Assembly (NCBI GenBank): GCA_036264355.1
Contig: DATARD010000151.1
Location: 1-64,000, forward strand
Reading direction: 5' to 3'
Source of the DNA: UBA5704 sp036264355
GTDB taxonomy: Bacteria > Acidobacteriota > Thermoanaerobaculia > Multivoradales > UBA5704
DNA length: 64,000 nt
The first letter of the stretch is position 1, and every line of letters begins with the position of its first letter. Of this stretch, positions 1-8,912 are shown one piece after another. A program made the position numbers and the translations under genes. The notes beneath the pieces were generated by a model, which had not been told where the DNA came from, did not search any database, and saw nothing but the letters and a program-made list of their open reading frames with translations.

Positions 1-1284
1 CCACTCACCCCACCCGCCCGACTCGAACCCGTCCCTGAAGATGTCCACGCCGCCCCCGGGTCTCGCGGTGTTGCAGAAACCAGTGCCATATTCGACGGCG
101 CCGAGGTCCGGCACGCCATCGGTGCGGAGGTGGGCGCAGAAGTCATCGGTCACCTGCGGCAGGGGCTCTCCGCGGTTGACGATCTGGCTGCCGTCGAGGA
201 GCGCGAAGTTGGCCGCCACCGGGTCCAGGAACCAGGTGGCGAATTGAAGCAGCGAGACGAGCTCGAGGTTCGAGCTTTTCGTGCTCGTGCCGCCGTCGCG
301 ATTGCGGATCTGGCCCGCCAGGAGGTTGTTGCGCAGGTCGGCCGTGCTGGCCGGGAAGCGCACGTCGATCCCCGTCGTATCGTAGAGCGTATTGTTGTAG
401 ATCCCCGTGTTGGTGGCGCTGTTGAGATAGATCCCCACGTCCTGCGGGCAGTTGACGATGACGTTGTTGCGCATCGTGCCGTTCTGGTGCTCCGGGACGC
501 AGGTGCCGTCCTCGCAGATCGACGGCGGGCTGCTCCCTCCCCCGCCGAAGGAGAGCCCCAGGCGGACGCCCCCCGTGGTGTCGCGCTCGCAGATCACCAG
601 GTTGCGCTCGAACAGCCCGTTCCGCGAGTTCCCCTTGAGAAAGGCGGCGTAGCTGATCTGGTCCCCCTGGCCCTTGGCGTGGTCGTGAATGAAATTGGCG
701 CGGATCACCCAGCGCCGGCCGCCCACGACGTCGATGGGCGTCACCGGGTTCGCCGTGTTGCGGATCACCGAGTCGAACAGCTCACAGCCCTCGATCAGCA
801 CGTCGTTGGGAAAGATGAATGGCGTCCCCTCGCCATTGCCTTTGACCTCGGCGTTGAAGTCGTGGAGACGGCAGTTGCTGAGATGCGTGAAGTCCGCCGG
901 CCCCGCGATGTGGAAGGCGTGCTCGCAGTCGCTGTGCACGGCGCAGATCCCCTGGACGTCGAGGTTCTCGAAGGTCCAATGGGGAGCCGCGACTTTGATT
1001 CCCTCGACCGTGTTGACGCGCAGGAGCGCCGTGCCCAGAGTCGCAGCCCGCACCACGATCGGCAGCGCGGCGGTGCCCGGGGTGACGCAGTAGATCGTCT
1101 GGCCGACATCGTAGGTCCCGGGGGCGAGGGTGATCACGTCCCCGGGTCTGGCATTCTGGACGGCGGCGATCAGTTGCGCGGTCGTGGCGACGGGCACGGC
1201 GGCGGCCTGCGACGGCCGCGCCAATCCCAGGAGTCCGCAGACGAGGGTGCAGAGGGCAAGGATGAAGCGGTACGGCGACAGCAT
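1..1284 (-). CDS. Secreted parallel beta-helix protein, 3' end outside window
   Basis: The reading frame opens at ATG 1284 and is still open at base 1, so 428 codons are visible and the C-terminus is cut by the window edge. Residues 1-28 form a signal peptide ending near SQAA. The mature N-terminus (TAQLIAAVQNARPGDVITL, then APGTY) is the usual entry of right-handed beta-helix polysaccharide lyase-like proteins such as pectate lyase or chondroitinase B relatives. Recurrent N-N-x-[IVL] turns (IEGCELFDS, MRNNVIVN, IYNNTLYD) fit a helix of short coils. The last visible residues include FRDGFESGGW, a motif common at the C-terminus of secreted proteins in environmental bacteria. The substrate cannot be read from the sequence. 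No Shine-Dalgarno is evident because a hairpin lies three bases upstream of the start. Confidence 0.8.
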   Translation of the reverse strand, partial: MLSPYRFILALCTLVCGLLGLARPSQAAAVPVATTAQLIAAVQNARPGDVITLAPGTYDVGQTIYCVTPGTAALPIVVRAATLGTALLRVNTVEGIKVAAPHWTFENLDVQGICAVHSDCEHAFHIAGPADFTHLSNCRLHDFNAEVKGNGEGTPFIFPNDVLIEGCELFDSVIRNTANPVTPIDVVGGRRWVIRANFIHDHAKGQGDQISYAAFLKGNSRNGLFERNLVICERDTTGGVRLGLSFGGGGSSPPSICEDGTCVPEHQNGTMRNNVIVNCPQDVGIYLNSATNTGIYNNTLYDTTGIDVRFPASTADLRNNLLAGQIRNRDGGTSTKSSNLELVSLLQFATWFLDPVAANFALLDGSQIVNRGEPLPQVTDDFCAHLRTDGVPDLGAVEYGTGFCNTARPGGGVDIFRDGFESGGWGEW

Positions 1285-1287
1285 CAG

Positions 1288-1311
1288 GGGCTCACGACAA
1301 AAAGTGAGCCC
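1288..1311 (-). terminator. 8-bp hairpin between two secreted-protein genes
   Basis: GGGCTCAC and GTGAGCCC are perfect 8-bp arms (1288-1295 and 1304-1311) around an 8-nt loop. On the minus strand the hairpin lies after the stop of the propeller gene (1346) and ends 3 nt before the start codon of the beta-helix gene. It could end the upstream transcript or occlude the downstream ribosome-binding region. There is no clear T-run after the stem. Confidence 0.45.
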
Positions 1312-1345
1312 ATTGTGATGCATCTATATCTTGAAGGCAAGCCCG

Positions 1346-2602
1346 TCAGGGCATCCGCAGCCTCCGCACGAACAGACCGTTGCGGTCCGCATGGGCGGAG
1401 TCCACGCGGGTCCAGGCGACCTCCAGGGAGCCGTCGTTCGCCAGCGCCGCGGCCGGGAATTCGGGTCCTGCCGAAGGCGTCAGGTTCACCGGCACGGGAC
1501 CGCCGCGGGGCTTGTTGGCGGCGCTGTAGAGCTGGGCCGTGAGGTTGGAGCCGCCGAGGTTGACGATCGTCTCCCAGACGAGGGCGAAACGGCCGTTGTC
1601 GTCCATGGCCATGGCGCCGACGACCCGGCACTGGAGCCCCTCGCAGAAGGGTCCGTCGCTGAGCGGGAAGAGGCCCCCCACCGGCTGGCCGGAAGGCGCG
1701 AACCGCTGGGCGGAATAGCCGTCGGGACCCGAGAAGACGGCCAGCGCGCCGGCCCGGCTCGCCGCCAGCCCGGCGAGGCCGAAGCCTCTCTCCGCGCAGA
1801 CGTCGCCGATCAACCGGTAGACCCTGCCCACGGGGCGGCCCGAATTGTCGAAGCGGTCGACGGCCGCGTTGTCCGGGCCCAGCCCGAAGGGGCAGACGGT
1901 GAGCTCGTTCCAGCCGACGGCGAAGCCGCCCGGGTAGTGCACGACCTGGGCGCCGTCATTGCCGGCGTCGCCCATCGCCGGCAGGTCGATCTCGGAACCC
2001 ACCGGCGAGCCGTTGGCCGAGAAGCGGGCCGCCGTGATGCTCTCAATGCCGTTGCCGAGACTCACCCAACTGGCGACGAAGGCACCGTTGTCCCCCATTG
2101 CCACCTTGGGTGTGAATTGGGCCTCGGTGCCCGGGGAAGAGAGGGGGATCTCACCGCCCTGCCTGGCGCCGCCCACGCCGTACCGCTGGCCGAAGACGGT
2201 GGGGTTGCCCGGACCCGGCGTGGGTGCAGGGGCGTCCGCACTCTGCCAGACCACCACGAAGCGGCCGGCGCTGTCCGCCGCCACGGCGGGGTGGTTCTGG
2301 AACCCCGCGGTGGTCGTGTTCACCGAGAACTGTGGACGGGGAGCCAGGGCGCCGGGCGGCAGCAGGGCGCCGCGGATCCCCCCGTTCGTCGGATCGCCGG
2401 CCTCGCTGTCCGTCCACACGATCACGAAGCCGCCCCGGCCGTAGGTGGCGATGGCCGGCTCGACGCCCGTGGCGCTGAGAAATTGCTCCGCGCCGCCGAT
2501 CGCCTTCTCCTCAGTCTCCTGAGCCCGCGACGGGACCACGGCACCGGCCACAGCGAGAGCGGCTGTGAAAACGATGAAACGCGCCCTGAGTCTCCCGGAC
2601 AT
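1346..2602 (-). CDS. Secreted seven-repeat beta-propeller-like protein
   Basis: 418 aa. The start at 2602 is chosen over an upstream in-frame ATG because AGGAGG sits 8 nt ahead and because a clean signal peptide follows (FIVFTAALAVAGAVVPSRAQ). The mature part repeats a strand motif of the form F-V-V-x-W about every 55-60 residues: FVIVW, FVVVW, FVASW, FAVGW, LAVFS, FALVW and LEVAW. Seven copies suit a seven-bladed propeller. No catalytic residues are apparent. The gene lies just upstream of the beta-helix gene on the same strand. A TACAAT box at 2733-2728 could be its promoter -10. Function unknown; probably an extracellular or periplasmic binding scaffold. Confidence 0.7.
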   Translation of the reverse strand: MSGRLRARFIVFTAALAVAGAVVPSRAQETEEKAIGGAEQFLSATGVEPAIATYGRGGFVIVWTDSEAGDPTNGGIRGALLPPGALAPRPQFSVNTTTAGFQNHPAVAADSAGRFVVVWQSADAPAPTPGPGNPTVFGQRYGVGGARQGGEIPLSSPGTEAQFTPKVAMGDNGAFVASWVSLGNGIESITAARFSANGSPVGSEIDLPAMGDAGNDGAQVVHYPGGFAVGWNELTVCPFGLGPDNAAVDRFDNSGRPVGRVYRLIGDVCAERGFGLAGLAASRAGALAVFSGPDGYSAQRFAPSGQPVGGLFPLSDGPFCEGLQCRVVGAMAMDDNGRFALVWETIVNLGGSNLTAQLYSAANKPRGGPVPVNLTPSAGPEFPAAALANDGSLEVAWTRVDSAHADRNGLFVRRLRMP

Positions 2603-2749
2603 GATGGCGTCCTCCTGCAAAAGAATGAACCTCAATGCCTTCGGAACGCAAAGCCAGGCGAATCGCTGAAGCACCTGCTTGAGGTCCACAGCGCAGCGGA
2701 CGTGACGCTCCCCGAAAGGCTGGATGGATTGTAGCGCAGACTGGCGTGG

Positions 2750-3190
2750 CTAGGCCTCGCTGTTGCGGTCGTAGTCGACGATGTTCTCCCACTCCGAGGC
2801 GTCCGAGCGGGCGACGACGGCCACGACGGGCTCGGCGTCACTCAGGTTGTAGACCTCGTGGGGCACGCCGGGCTCGATGAAGATGAAATCGCCGGCCTGA
2901 TTGTCCACACTCTTCTTGAGGCCGGGGCCGTAGGCGTGGCGGACCCGCCCTTCGAGGATGTACAGCATCACCTCGAAGCCGACGTGGACGTGAGCGAAGG
3001 CCACGCCGCCGGGCGGGATGGTGGCGACGTTCATCGACAGCTTTTCGGCGTTGACGTTCTTGGCCGAGAGGCCCGCCTTGTAGCGGATGTTGTTCCAGCC
3101 GCGGAAGGTGCCGCTGCCCCGGATGACGGAAATCCCATCGTTGCCTTCGACGACCTGCTTGAGGTCTGCGGGGGTGGTGGCGTCGGACAT
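2750..3190 (-). CDS. Cupin-domain protein
   Basis: 146 aa, cytoplasmic, with no signal peptide. It is a single small beta-barrel cupin. Motif 1 is around HVHVGFEVMLYILEGR (the metal-binding H-x-H and E), and motif 2 is around GDFIFIEPGVPHEVYN (the final His). These residues normally hold Fe, Mn or Zn. The start has GGGAGGAGACC immediately ahead. A TACAAT box lies at 3222-3217, giving a likely short leader. Single-domain cupins of this kind include isomerases, dioxygenases and sugar-binding regulators, and nothing here discriminates between them. Confidence 0.8.
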   Translation of the reverse strand: MSDATTPADLKQVVEGNDGISVIRGSGTFRGWNNIRYKAGLSAKNVNAEKLSMNVATIPPGGVAFAHVHVGFEVMLYILEGRVRHAYGPGLKKSVDNQAGDFIFIEPGVPHEVYNLSDAEPVVAVVARSDASEWENIVDYDRNSEA

Positions 3191-3252
3191 GGTCTCCTCC
3201 CTGAAGAGTAGGGCCCATTGTACCGCGGACCCTACTCACACCGCCCCTCGAT

Positions 3253-5019
3253 TTATTTCTCCGCCGCGATCCAGTTGTCGATCCGCCGCTCCAGCACGTC
3301 GAGCGGCAGAGCCCCGGCGCCCAGGACCTCGTCGTGGAACTTGCGGATGTCGAACCTGGGGCCGAGCGCCTTCTTCGCCCGTTCGCGCAGCTCGGTGATC
3401 TTGAGCTGGCCGATCTTGTAGGCCAGGGCCTGACCCGGCCAGACGATGTAGCGGTCCGTCTCGCTCTGCACCTCCACCTCGTCGATCCCCGAGTGATCGT
3501 GGAAGAACTTCACCACCTGGTCGCGGCTCCAGTGCTTAGAGTGGAAGCCCGTGTCCACCACCAGGCGGATGGCGCGCAGCATCTCGTCCTGCAGCCGGCC
3601 GTAGTCGCTGTAGGGGTCCTGGTAGAAACCCACCTCCTTGCCGAGGCGCTCGGAGTAGAGGGCCCAACCCTCGGCGAAGGCGGTGTAGCCCCCCTGCTGG
3701 CGGAACGGCGGCAGGGTCGGCAGCTCCTGGGCGATCGAAAGCTGCATGTGATGCCCGGGCACGCCCTCGTGATAGGCCGTGGACTCGGTGGTGATGGTCT
3801 TGCGATGCTCCGCGTCGCCGGTGTTCACCTGCACGCGGCCGGGGCGCGAGCCATCCGGCGCGCCGGTGTCGTACTGGGCTCCCGAGGCCTCCTTCTCGCG
3901 GAACTCCTCCACCGGCACCACCTCGACCTTGGCCTTGGGCAGCCGGCCGAACAGCTCCGGGAGCTTCCCATACATCTGATCGATGTAGTGCTTGTAAAGG
4001 TCGAGGATCTCCTGGCGCGAGTGGAAGTGGCGCTTGGGATCGGCCTCGATGGCGGCGTTCAGGGCCTTGGCGTCCGGGTAGCCGAGCTGCTTGGCGAGCT
4101 CCGCCATCTGTCCCTCGATGCGCTTCACCTCGCGCAGGCCGATCTGGTGGATCTCTTCAGGAGTCAGGTTCGTCGTCGTGGACTCCTTGACGGCGAAGGC
4201 GTAGCGGGCCGCACCGTCGGGCAGCGACCACATGCCCGGCTCGGTGCGCCCCTTGGGCAGGTACTCCTCCTTCACGAACCTGCCGAGCTTGACGTAGGCC
4301 GGCAGGATCGAGCCGTTGATGGCGGCCAGCATCTGCTCGCGGATGCGCGTCTGCTCGGCTTCGGGGATCTCCTTGGGGAGCTTCTCCAGCGGCGCCGCGA
4401 ACGGCGACTTCTCCGCCGGCACGTGGGCAAGGCCGTCCACCTGCACCGCCACCTTCTCGAGCAGGAACTTCGGAGGCATCAGCCCGGCCGCCATCCCGGC
4501 CCGCATGTGATCGATCGTCTGGTCGAAGGCCCGGGGGAACTTCTTGTAGCGGGTGATCAGGTCGTCATAGTCCTTGACCGTGGTGAAGCTGAGGAGCGAC
4601 GGGAACTGCGCGACCAGCAGGTGGATACCGGAGATCTGATTGACCGGCATCAGCCAGCCCTTGAACTTCGCCCCTTCGAGCTCCTCCTTGAGATTGCGCA
4701 CCATCAGCGCCTGGTTGAGCGCCTCCTGCTCGGGGAAGCCGGTGGTGTCGATCGCCTCGAAACGCTGGAGGAAATCGCGCGTCTTAGCATGGTCCGCGTC
4801 GATGGCGGCCTGAGAAAAGTCGGAGATCTGGTCGTTCCACCGCTTGTCCCCCAGGATGGAGGCGAATTCCGGCGCGTGGGAGAGACTGTACTCCCACTGC
4901 TCGGCGAGCAGCTTGTTGAGCGCATCGCGCCGGGCCTGGAGGTCGGACGAGGACGCGGCAGCGGCCCAGACGGGGACAGCGGCCACCAGCAGCGTGGCCA
5001 GCAGAAATTTCAGACGCAT
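3253..5019 (-). CDS. DUF885 family secreted metallohydrolase-like protein
   Basis: 588 aa. The start at 5019 has AGGAGA 7 nt upstream; an ATG six codons earlier overlaps that site and is rejected. A signal peptide covers roughly residues 1-22 (MRLKFLLATLLVAAVPVWA). The hallmark is H-E-G-V-P-G-H-H at about residues 417-424, the metal-site-like signature of the DUF885 family, whose fold resembles zinc-dependent carboxypeptidases. Length fits the family. Acidobacterial genomes tend to carry several of these, probably peptidases acting outside the cytoplasm. Substrate unknown. Confidence 0.85.
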   Translation of the reverse strand: MRLKFLLATLLVAAVPVWAAAASSSDLQARRDALNKLLAEQWEYSLSHAPEFASILGDKRWNDQISDFSQAAIDADHAKTRDFLQRFEAIDTTGFPEQEALNQALMVRNLKEELEGAKFKGWLMPVNQISGIHLLVAQFPSLLSFTTVKDYDDLITRYKKFPRAFDQTIDHMRAGMAAGLMPPKFLLEKVAVQVDGLAHVPAEKSPFAAPLEKLPKEIPEAEQTRIREQMLAAINGSILPAYVKLGRFVKEEYLPKGRTEPGMWSLPDGAARYAFAVKESTTTNLTPEEIHQIGLREVKRIEGQMAELAKQLGYPDAKALNAAIEADPKRHFHSRQEILDLYKHYIDQMYGKLPELFGRLPKAKVEVVPVEEFREKEASGAQYDTGAPDGSRPGRVQVNTGDAEHRKTITTESTAYHEGVPGHHMQLSIAQELPTLPPFRQQGGYTAFAEGWALYSERLGKEVGFYQDPYSDYGRLQDEMLRAIRLVVDTGFHSKHWSRDQVVKFFHDHSGIDEVEVQSETDRYIVWPGQALAYKIGQLKITELRERAKKALGPRFDIRKFHDEVLGAGALPLDVLERRIDNWIAAEK

Positions 5020-5094
5020 TGAGGGTTCTCCTTTCATGGCACCCTCAATACGCAGGATGGAGGCGAGAGGTTACAGAGACCCCGGTGGCCCGCC

Positions 5095-5754
5095 CTACCC
5101 CTTCGGCGGCAGCACGTACAGCAGCACCGCGAAGAAGTGGAACACACTCCCGGCCAGCACGAACAGGTGCCACACCGCGTGGTGATACGGCAGCCGGCGC
5201 CAGGTGTAGAAGAGGACCCCGAGCGTGTAGGAGATGCCGCCGCAGAACAGCAACCGCACACCGGCCGGAGACACGGCCCGGGCCAGCGGGTTGAGCGCCA
5301 CCACCACCAGCCAGCCCATGCCCAGGTAGAGGACGATCGACAGCCAGCGGAAGCGGCCGATGGCGGCGACCTTGAGCGTGATGCCGAGGAGGGCCAGGCC
5401 CCAGATGAGCCCAAAGAGCGTCCAGCCCAGGCCGCCCCGCAGGCTGATGAGGGTGAACGGCGTGTACGTCCCCGCGATCAGCAGGTAGATGGCCGAGTGG
5501 TCGAGCACCTTCAGCACCCGCTTGGCGCGCGGCGAGGGGATGCCGTGGTAGAGGGTCGAGGCGAGGTAGAGCAGGATCAGCGTCAAGCCGTAGACGACCG
5601 ACGCCACGACGTGGCGGACGTCCCGCGACCGCTCCGAGACCAGTATCATCGCGATCAGCCCCGCGATGCTGAGCACGATCCCCAGACCGTGGGTCGCGCT
5701 GTGAGCGATCTCTTCCCGCAACGAATACTGGGAGCGCTCGCCGACGGCCGTCAT
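5095..5754 (-). CDS. Hemolysin III / YqfA family membrane protein
   Basis: 219 aa with about seven hydrophobic helices. Signature positions of the PAQR/hemolysin III family are present: SATHGLG in the first helix, STLYHG in the third, LDHSAIYLLIAGTYTPF in the middle, and HHAVWHLFVLAGSVFHFFA at the end. These conserved His and Asp residues form the metal site in adiponectin-receptor relatives, which are thought to be membrane hydrolases. The start at 5754 is where homology begins. There is no Shine-Dalgarno, but TACAAT lies only 6 nt upstream (5766-5761), so the mRNA may be leaderless. Divergent from the DUF2891 gene. Confidence 0.87.
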   Translation of the reverse strand: MTAVGERSQYSLREEIAHSATHGLGIVLSIAGLIAMILVSERSRDVRHVVASVVYGLTLILLYLASTLYHGIPSPRAKRVLKVLDHSAIYLLIAGTYTPFTLISLRGGLGWTLFGLIWGLALLGITLKVAAIGRFRWLSIVLYLGMGWLVVVALNPLARAVSPAGVRLLFCGGISYTLGVLFYTWRRLPYHHAVWHLFVLAGSVFHFFAVLLYVLPPKG

Positions 5755-5821
5755 GGGAGGATTGTAACTGGAAGCCCGGCCGAGGGGGTGTGACAAAGCG
5801 GAGATGCTACGATCCCCGGCC

Positions 5822-6937
5822 ATGATCCTGCGCACCCTGCTCTGTCTCGGCGTCCTCCTGGTCCTCGCCATTCCGGCCTCGGCCGCTCCGAGCAATCCCG
5901 CCAATCCGTACGAGCTCGACGCCGCCACCGCCGGCCGCTTCGCGGAGCTGGCCCTCGCCTGCGTCCACAAGGAGTATCCGAACAAGATCGCCCACGTCCT
6001 GAACGGCGCCGGCGACGTCAAATCGCCGCGCGAGCTCACGCCGGCCTTCTACGGCTGCTACGACTGGCACTCGGCCGTGCATGGCCACTGGCTGCTGGCG
6101 CGCCTGGCCCGTCGCTTCCCCGACGCGCCGTTCGCGGCCAAGGCCCGGGCGGCCCTGGACCAGAGCCTGACCCCGGCCCACGTCGCCGCCGAGGTGCGCT
6201 ATCTGGAAGGCGAGGGGCGGGCCTCCTTCGAGCGCCCCTACGGTCTCGCCTGGCTGCTGCAGCTCGCCGCCGAGCTCAAGGAGTGGGACACACCGCAGGC
6301 GAAGCGCTGGTCGGACGCTCTGCAGCCGCTGGTCAAGGCGGCCGTGGGGCGGCTCAGCACCTGGCTGCCCAAGCTCTCCCACCCCATCCGCACCGGCGAG
6401 CACAACCAGACGGCCTTCAGCCTCGGCCTGATGATCGACTGGGCGCGGATCGCCGGGGACACCGCGGCGCTCCAGCTCTTCGAGAAACGCGCCCGCGAGC
6501 TCTACCAGAAGGACCGCGTCTGTCCGCTCGACTACGAGCCCTCCGGCGAGGACTTCCTCTCCCCCTGCCTGGCCGAAGCCGATCTGATGCGCCGTCTCCT
6601 GCCCCCCGAAGCGTTCGGCGAATGGCTCTCCTCCTTCCTGCCGCAGATCGGCAGCGCCGACTGGCTCGTCCCCGGCGTCGCCACCGACCGCACCGACGGC
6701 AAGCTCGTCCACCTCGACGGCCTCAACCTCTCCCGCGCCTGGATGCTGGAAGGGATCGCCGCCAGCCTGCCGCCGGACGACCCCCGCGTCCCCCGCCTGC
6801 GCCTCGCCTACTTCGACCACCGCGACTCCGGCCTGGAATCGGTGACCGGCCAGCACTACGAAGGGGGCCACTGGCTGGGCAGCTTCGCGACCTATCTGGT
6901 GACTGGAAGAGGGCTGCCGGGAACGGCCAAGCCATAG
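5822..6937 (+). CDS. DUF2891 family secreted protein
   Basis: 371 aa. Signal peptide about residues 1-22 (MILRTLLCLGVLLVLAIPASA). The body is alpha-helical and carries the family landmarks FYGCYDWHSAVHGHW near the N-terminus, RPYGLAWLLQLAAEL, and the C-terminal GQHYEGGHWLGSFATYL. The family fold is thought to be an (alpha/alpha)6 barrel related to glycoside-processing proteins, but no activity has been established. An upstream in-frame ATG at 5804 is possible; I prefer 5822 because it starts the signal peptide cleanly. The next feature downstream is a hairpin related to the dispersed repeat family. Confidence 0.85.
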   Translation: MILRTLLCLGVLLVLAIPASAAPSNPANPYELDAATAGRFAELALACVHKEYPNKIAHVLNGAGDVKSPRELTPAFYGCYDWHSAVHGHWLLARLARRFPDAPFAAKARAALDQSLTPAHVAAEVRYLEGEGRASFERPYGLAWLLQLAAELKEWDTPQAKRWSDALQPLVKAAVGRLSTWLPKLSHPIRTGEHNQTAFSLGLMIDWARIAGDTAALQLFEKRARELYQKDRVCPLDYEPSGEDFLSPCLAEADLMRRLLPPEAFGEWLSSFLPQIGSADWLVPGVATDRTDGKLVHLDGLNLSRAWMLEGIAASLPPDDPRVPRLRLAYFDHRDSGLESVTGQHYEGGHWLGSFATYLVTGRGLPGTAKP

Positions 6938-6952
6938 AACTGTCCTCCCCAA

Positions 6953-7010
6953 TGTAGAGATGCCCCGTGGGGAACCCCTCGGGGCGTCTCCGGTGCGGCG
7001 ACACCGTTCC
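6953..7010. repeat. Dispersed hairpin element, copy C (single arm)
   Basis: GTAGAGATGCCCC and GGGGCGTCTCCGG fold around a short GTGGGGAACCCCTC segment, followed by TGCGGCGACACCG. The outer sequence matches one arm of the full-length elements at 15346-15595 and 20243-20506 (GTAGAGACGACCC ... GGTCGTCTCCGGTGCGGCG). The inside of the arm is shortened and the second arm is missing. It sits between the convergent DUF2891 and PilZ genes and may act as a bidirectional terminator there. Confidence 0.6.
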
Positions 7011-7068
7011 GCGCAACGTCAACCGTGGGCCCGGCAGCTCTTCGTGGAGTGGCGGGCTCTCGGTCGCT

Positions 7069-7434
7069 TCAGAACGGACGGCTGAACGGCGGCGCTTGTG
7101 CGCCCTTGCGCTGGGCCACGAAGGTTTCGAGGAAGGCCCGGTCCGTGGAGCTGATGCGCAGGAACTCCACTCCCACCTGGTGCTCCGAAGGAGTCTTGCG
7201 GATCTCGTAGACCACCCGGCAGTCCGTCTTCACCACCCGGCCCCGCAAGGCGATGGAGAGCTCCATCAGGGAGCCGAAGCCGAGCGACTCCTCGCTGACG
7301 AACATGCAGCCGCCCGGCCCGATGACCCGCGTGCGGGCGAACTCCTCGAAGGCCTTGGTACCCAGGAGTCTCACCATCACTGCATGCTCGGCCTGAACGC
7401 GGGGGAAGCGACGGATCTTGGGGCGGTTCTGCAT
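7069..7434 (-). CDS. PilZ-domain protein
   Basis: 121 aa. The first residues carry the R-x-x-x-R element of PilZ domains (R8-R9-F-P-R12), which holds cyclic di-GMP in canonical members. The second canonical motif, [D/N]-x-S-x-x-G, would fall at about residues 36-42, where the sequence reads VIGPGG. The Asp/Ser pair is therefore missing and nucleotide binding is doubtful. The rest (HQVGVEFLRISSTDRAFLETFV) matches the closing strands and helix of the domain. AAGGAG precedes the ATG. Probably an adaptor of surface or motility behaviour. Confidence 0.8.
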   Translation of the reverse strand: MQNRPKIRRFPRVQAEHAVMVRLLGTKAFEEFARTRVIGPGGCMFVSEESLGFGSLMELSIALRGRVVKTDCRVVYEIRKTPSEHQVGVEFLRISSTDRAFLETFVAQRKGAQAPPFSRPF

Positions 7435-7559
7435 GAGGCTGCTCCTTGCTCTGTATTCGCTTTAGTCTATACAAGCGAGGGGCGGAGATCAACCTGCTTG
7501 GACGGGAGAAGAGGGCCGGGTGATGAAGGCCCCGCCTTCGGGTACAATCCCCGCCTCCC

Positions 7560-8807
7560 ATGGCCACCCTCTCCACCGGCAAAAAGCTCGCCTTCTCCCT
7601 CGTCCTCCTGGCCTTCCTCTGGCTCGTGGTGGAGCTGATCTGCCTCGGGGGACTGTGGTACCTCAGGCGCTACAAACACGTGGAGTATCAGCCGACGCTG
7701 GTGGAGGACCTCAGCTTCAAGCACCGGGCGGTGCTGGGGCTTCACCTCGACAACGCCAATTCGTACGTCATGTTCGACCCCGAGCTCGGCTGGACCATCC
7801 GGCCCAACAGCGACAAGCCGCTCTACAGGTCCAACAGCAAGGGGTTGCGGGCCACCCGGGAGTACGACCTGCAGCCGCCGGCGGACAAGGTGCGCGTCGC
7901 CGCGTTCGGCGACTCGTTCACGCACGGCGACGGCGTGCCCACGGGGGGTACTTTCGAAGAGAAGCTCGAGGAGCTCGCCCCCGGGCTCGAGGTGATGAAC
8001 TTCGGCATCCCCGGCTCGGACCCCGGCCAGGCCCTGATGCGCTACCGGCGTGAGGGCCTCCAGTACCACCCCGCCGTAGTGCTCATCGGCCACATGTCCG
8101 AGAACGTCAGCCGCATGGTGAACAGCTTCCGGCCATTCTACTTCGCCATGAGCGGCATCCCGTTCAGCAAGCCCCGCTTCGCCGTCGAGGGGGGCAAGCT
8201 GGTGCTCATCCCGAATCCGATCCAGAGCCCGGACGGCTACCGCGAGCTGCTGCGCGATCCCGCGGCCGTCCTCCCCCGGCTCGGCGAGCACGACTATTTC
8301 TATCATCGCAACAACCGGCGCAGCCGCTTCGACTTCCTCCCCTCGGTGCGCTTCGCCCGCGTCATCTCCGACCAGTATTTCGATCAGCCGATCATCCTCA
8401 ACGATCAGTACAACACCCGCTCCGAGGCCTACCAGGTGACCTTCCGGGTGCTCGACCAGTTCTACCGCGAAGCCCTGGAGCACGGCTCGCTGCCGATCAT
8501 CGTCCTCTTCCCCCAGCGCCGGGAGCTGCGGCTGCGTCACGAGGGCAAGCCGGTGATCTATCAACCTCTGCTCGACGAGCTGCGCCGCCGGGGCTACCGG
8601 GTGATCGACCTCGCCGACGGATTCCAGAAATACGATCCCGACGCCGACATGGCGAAGAAAAACTTCATCCACTATCCGAAGGCTGGCAACGAGATGGTGG
8701 CGGAATGGCTCCGCGACGTGCTAGTACAGCAGGGCCTCACCACTCCGGAGGGTGTCCGGAAGGCGCTGGCGGCGACGAAGGCGCCGCAACTCGACGGCTC
8801 ATTGTAA
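7560..8807 (+). CDS. Membrane-anchored SGNH/GDSL hydrolase-like protein
   Basis: 415 aa. One N-terminal transmembrane helix (about residues 9-31) is followed by an exported domain. GDSFTHGDG with Ser119 is SGNH block I. The His of block V is probably in FIHYPKAGNEMVAEWL near residue 370, the usual D-x-x-H helix position. Such proteins are often esterases or O-acyl-transfer enzymes of cell-wall polysaccharides; some acidobacterial members are inactive scaffolds. There is no Shine-Dalgarno: TACAAT at 7543-7548 lies 11 nt before the ATG, suggesting a very short mRNA leader. Ends at a strong intrinsic terminator. Confidence 0.75.
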   Translation: MATLSTGKKLAFSLVLLAFLWLVVELICLGGLWYLRRYKHVEYQPTLVEDLSFKHRAVLGLHLDNANSYVMFDPELGWTIRPNSDKPLYRSNSKGLRATREYDLQPPADKVRVAAFGDSFTHGDGVPTGGTFEEKLEELAPGLEVMNFGIPGSDPGQALMRYRREGLQYHPAVVLIGHMSENVSRMVNSFRPFYFAMSGIPFSKPRFAVEGGKLVLIPNPIQSPDGYRELLRDPAAVLPRLGEHDYFYHRNNRRSRFDFLPSVRFARVISDQYFDQPIILNDQYNTRSEAYQVTFRVLDQFYREALEHGSLPIIVLFPQRRELRLRHEGKPVIYQPLLDELRRRGYRVIDLADGFQKYDPDADMAKKNFIHYPKAGNEMVAEWLRDVLVQQGLTTPEGVRKALAATKAPQLDGSL

Positions 8808-8815
8808 AAAGGAAA

Positions 8816-8843
8816 AGGCGCTGACGCGCCTGTTTTTCTCTTT
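8816..8843 (+). terminator. Intrinsic terminator of the SGNH gene
   Basis: AGGCGC (8816-8821), loop TGAC, GCGCCT (8826-8831), then GTTTTTCTCTTT. It starts 8 bases after the stop codon at 8807. The stem plus T-rich tail is a textbook factor-independent terminator for the plus strand. Confidence 0.85.
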
Positions 8844-8854
8844 GAACGCGCCAA

Positions 8855-8889
8855 GCGGGGGGCCCGGGACCGAGGTCCGGTACCCCCGC
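8855..8889 (-). terminator. GC-rich hairpin downstream of the GlsB/YeaQ gene
   Basis: GCGGGGG (8855-8861) pairs with CCCCCGC (8883-8889), and the inner GGACC/GGTCC pair (8867-8871, 8874-8878) continues the stem. It lies 24 bases after the minus-strand stop at 8913. No clear T-run follows. Confidence 0.5.
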
Positions 8890-8912
8890 CGGAAATATCC
8901 GCAAGAGCCGGA

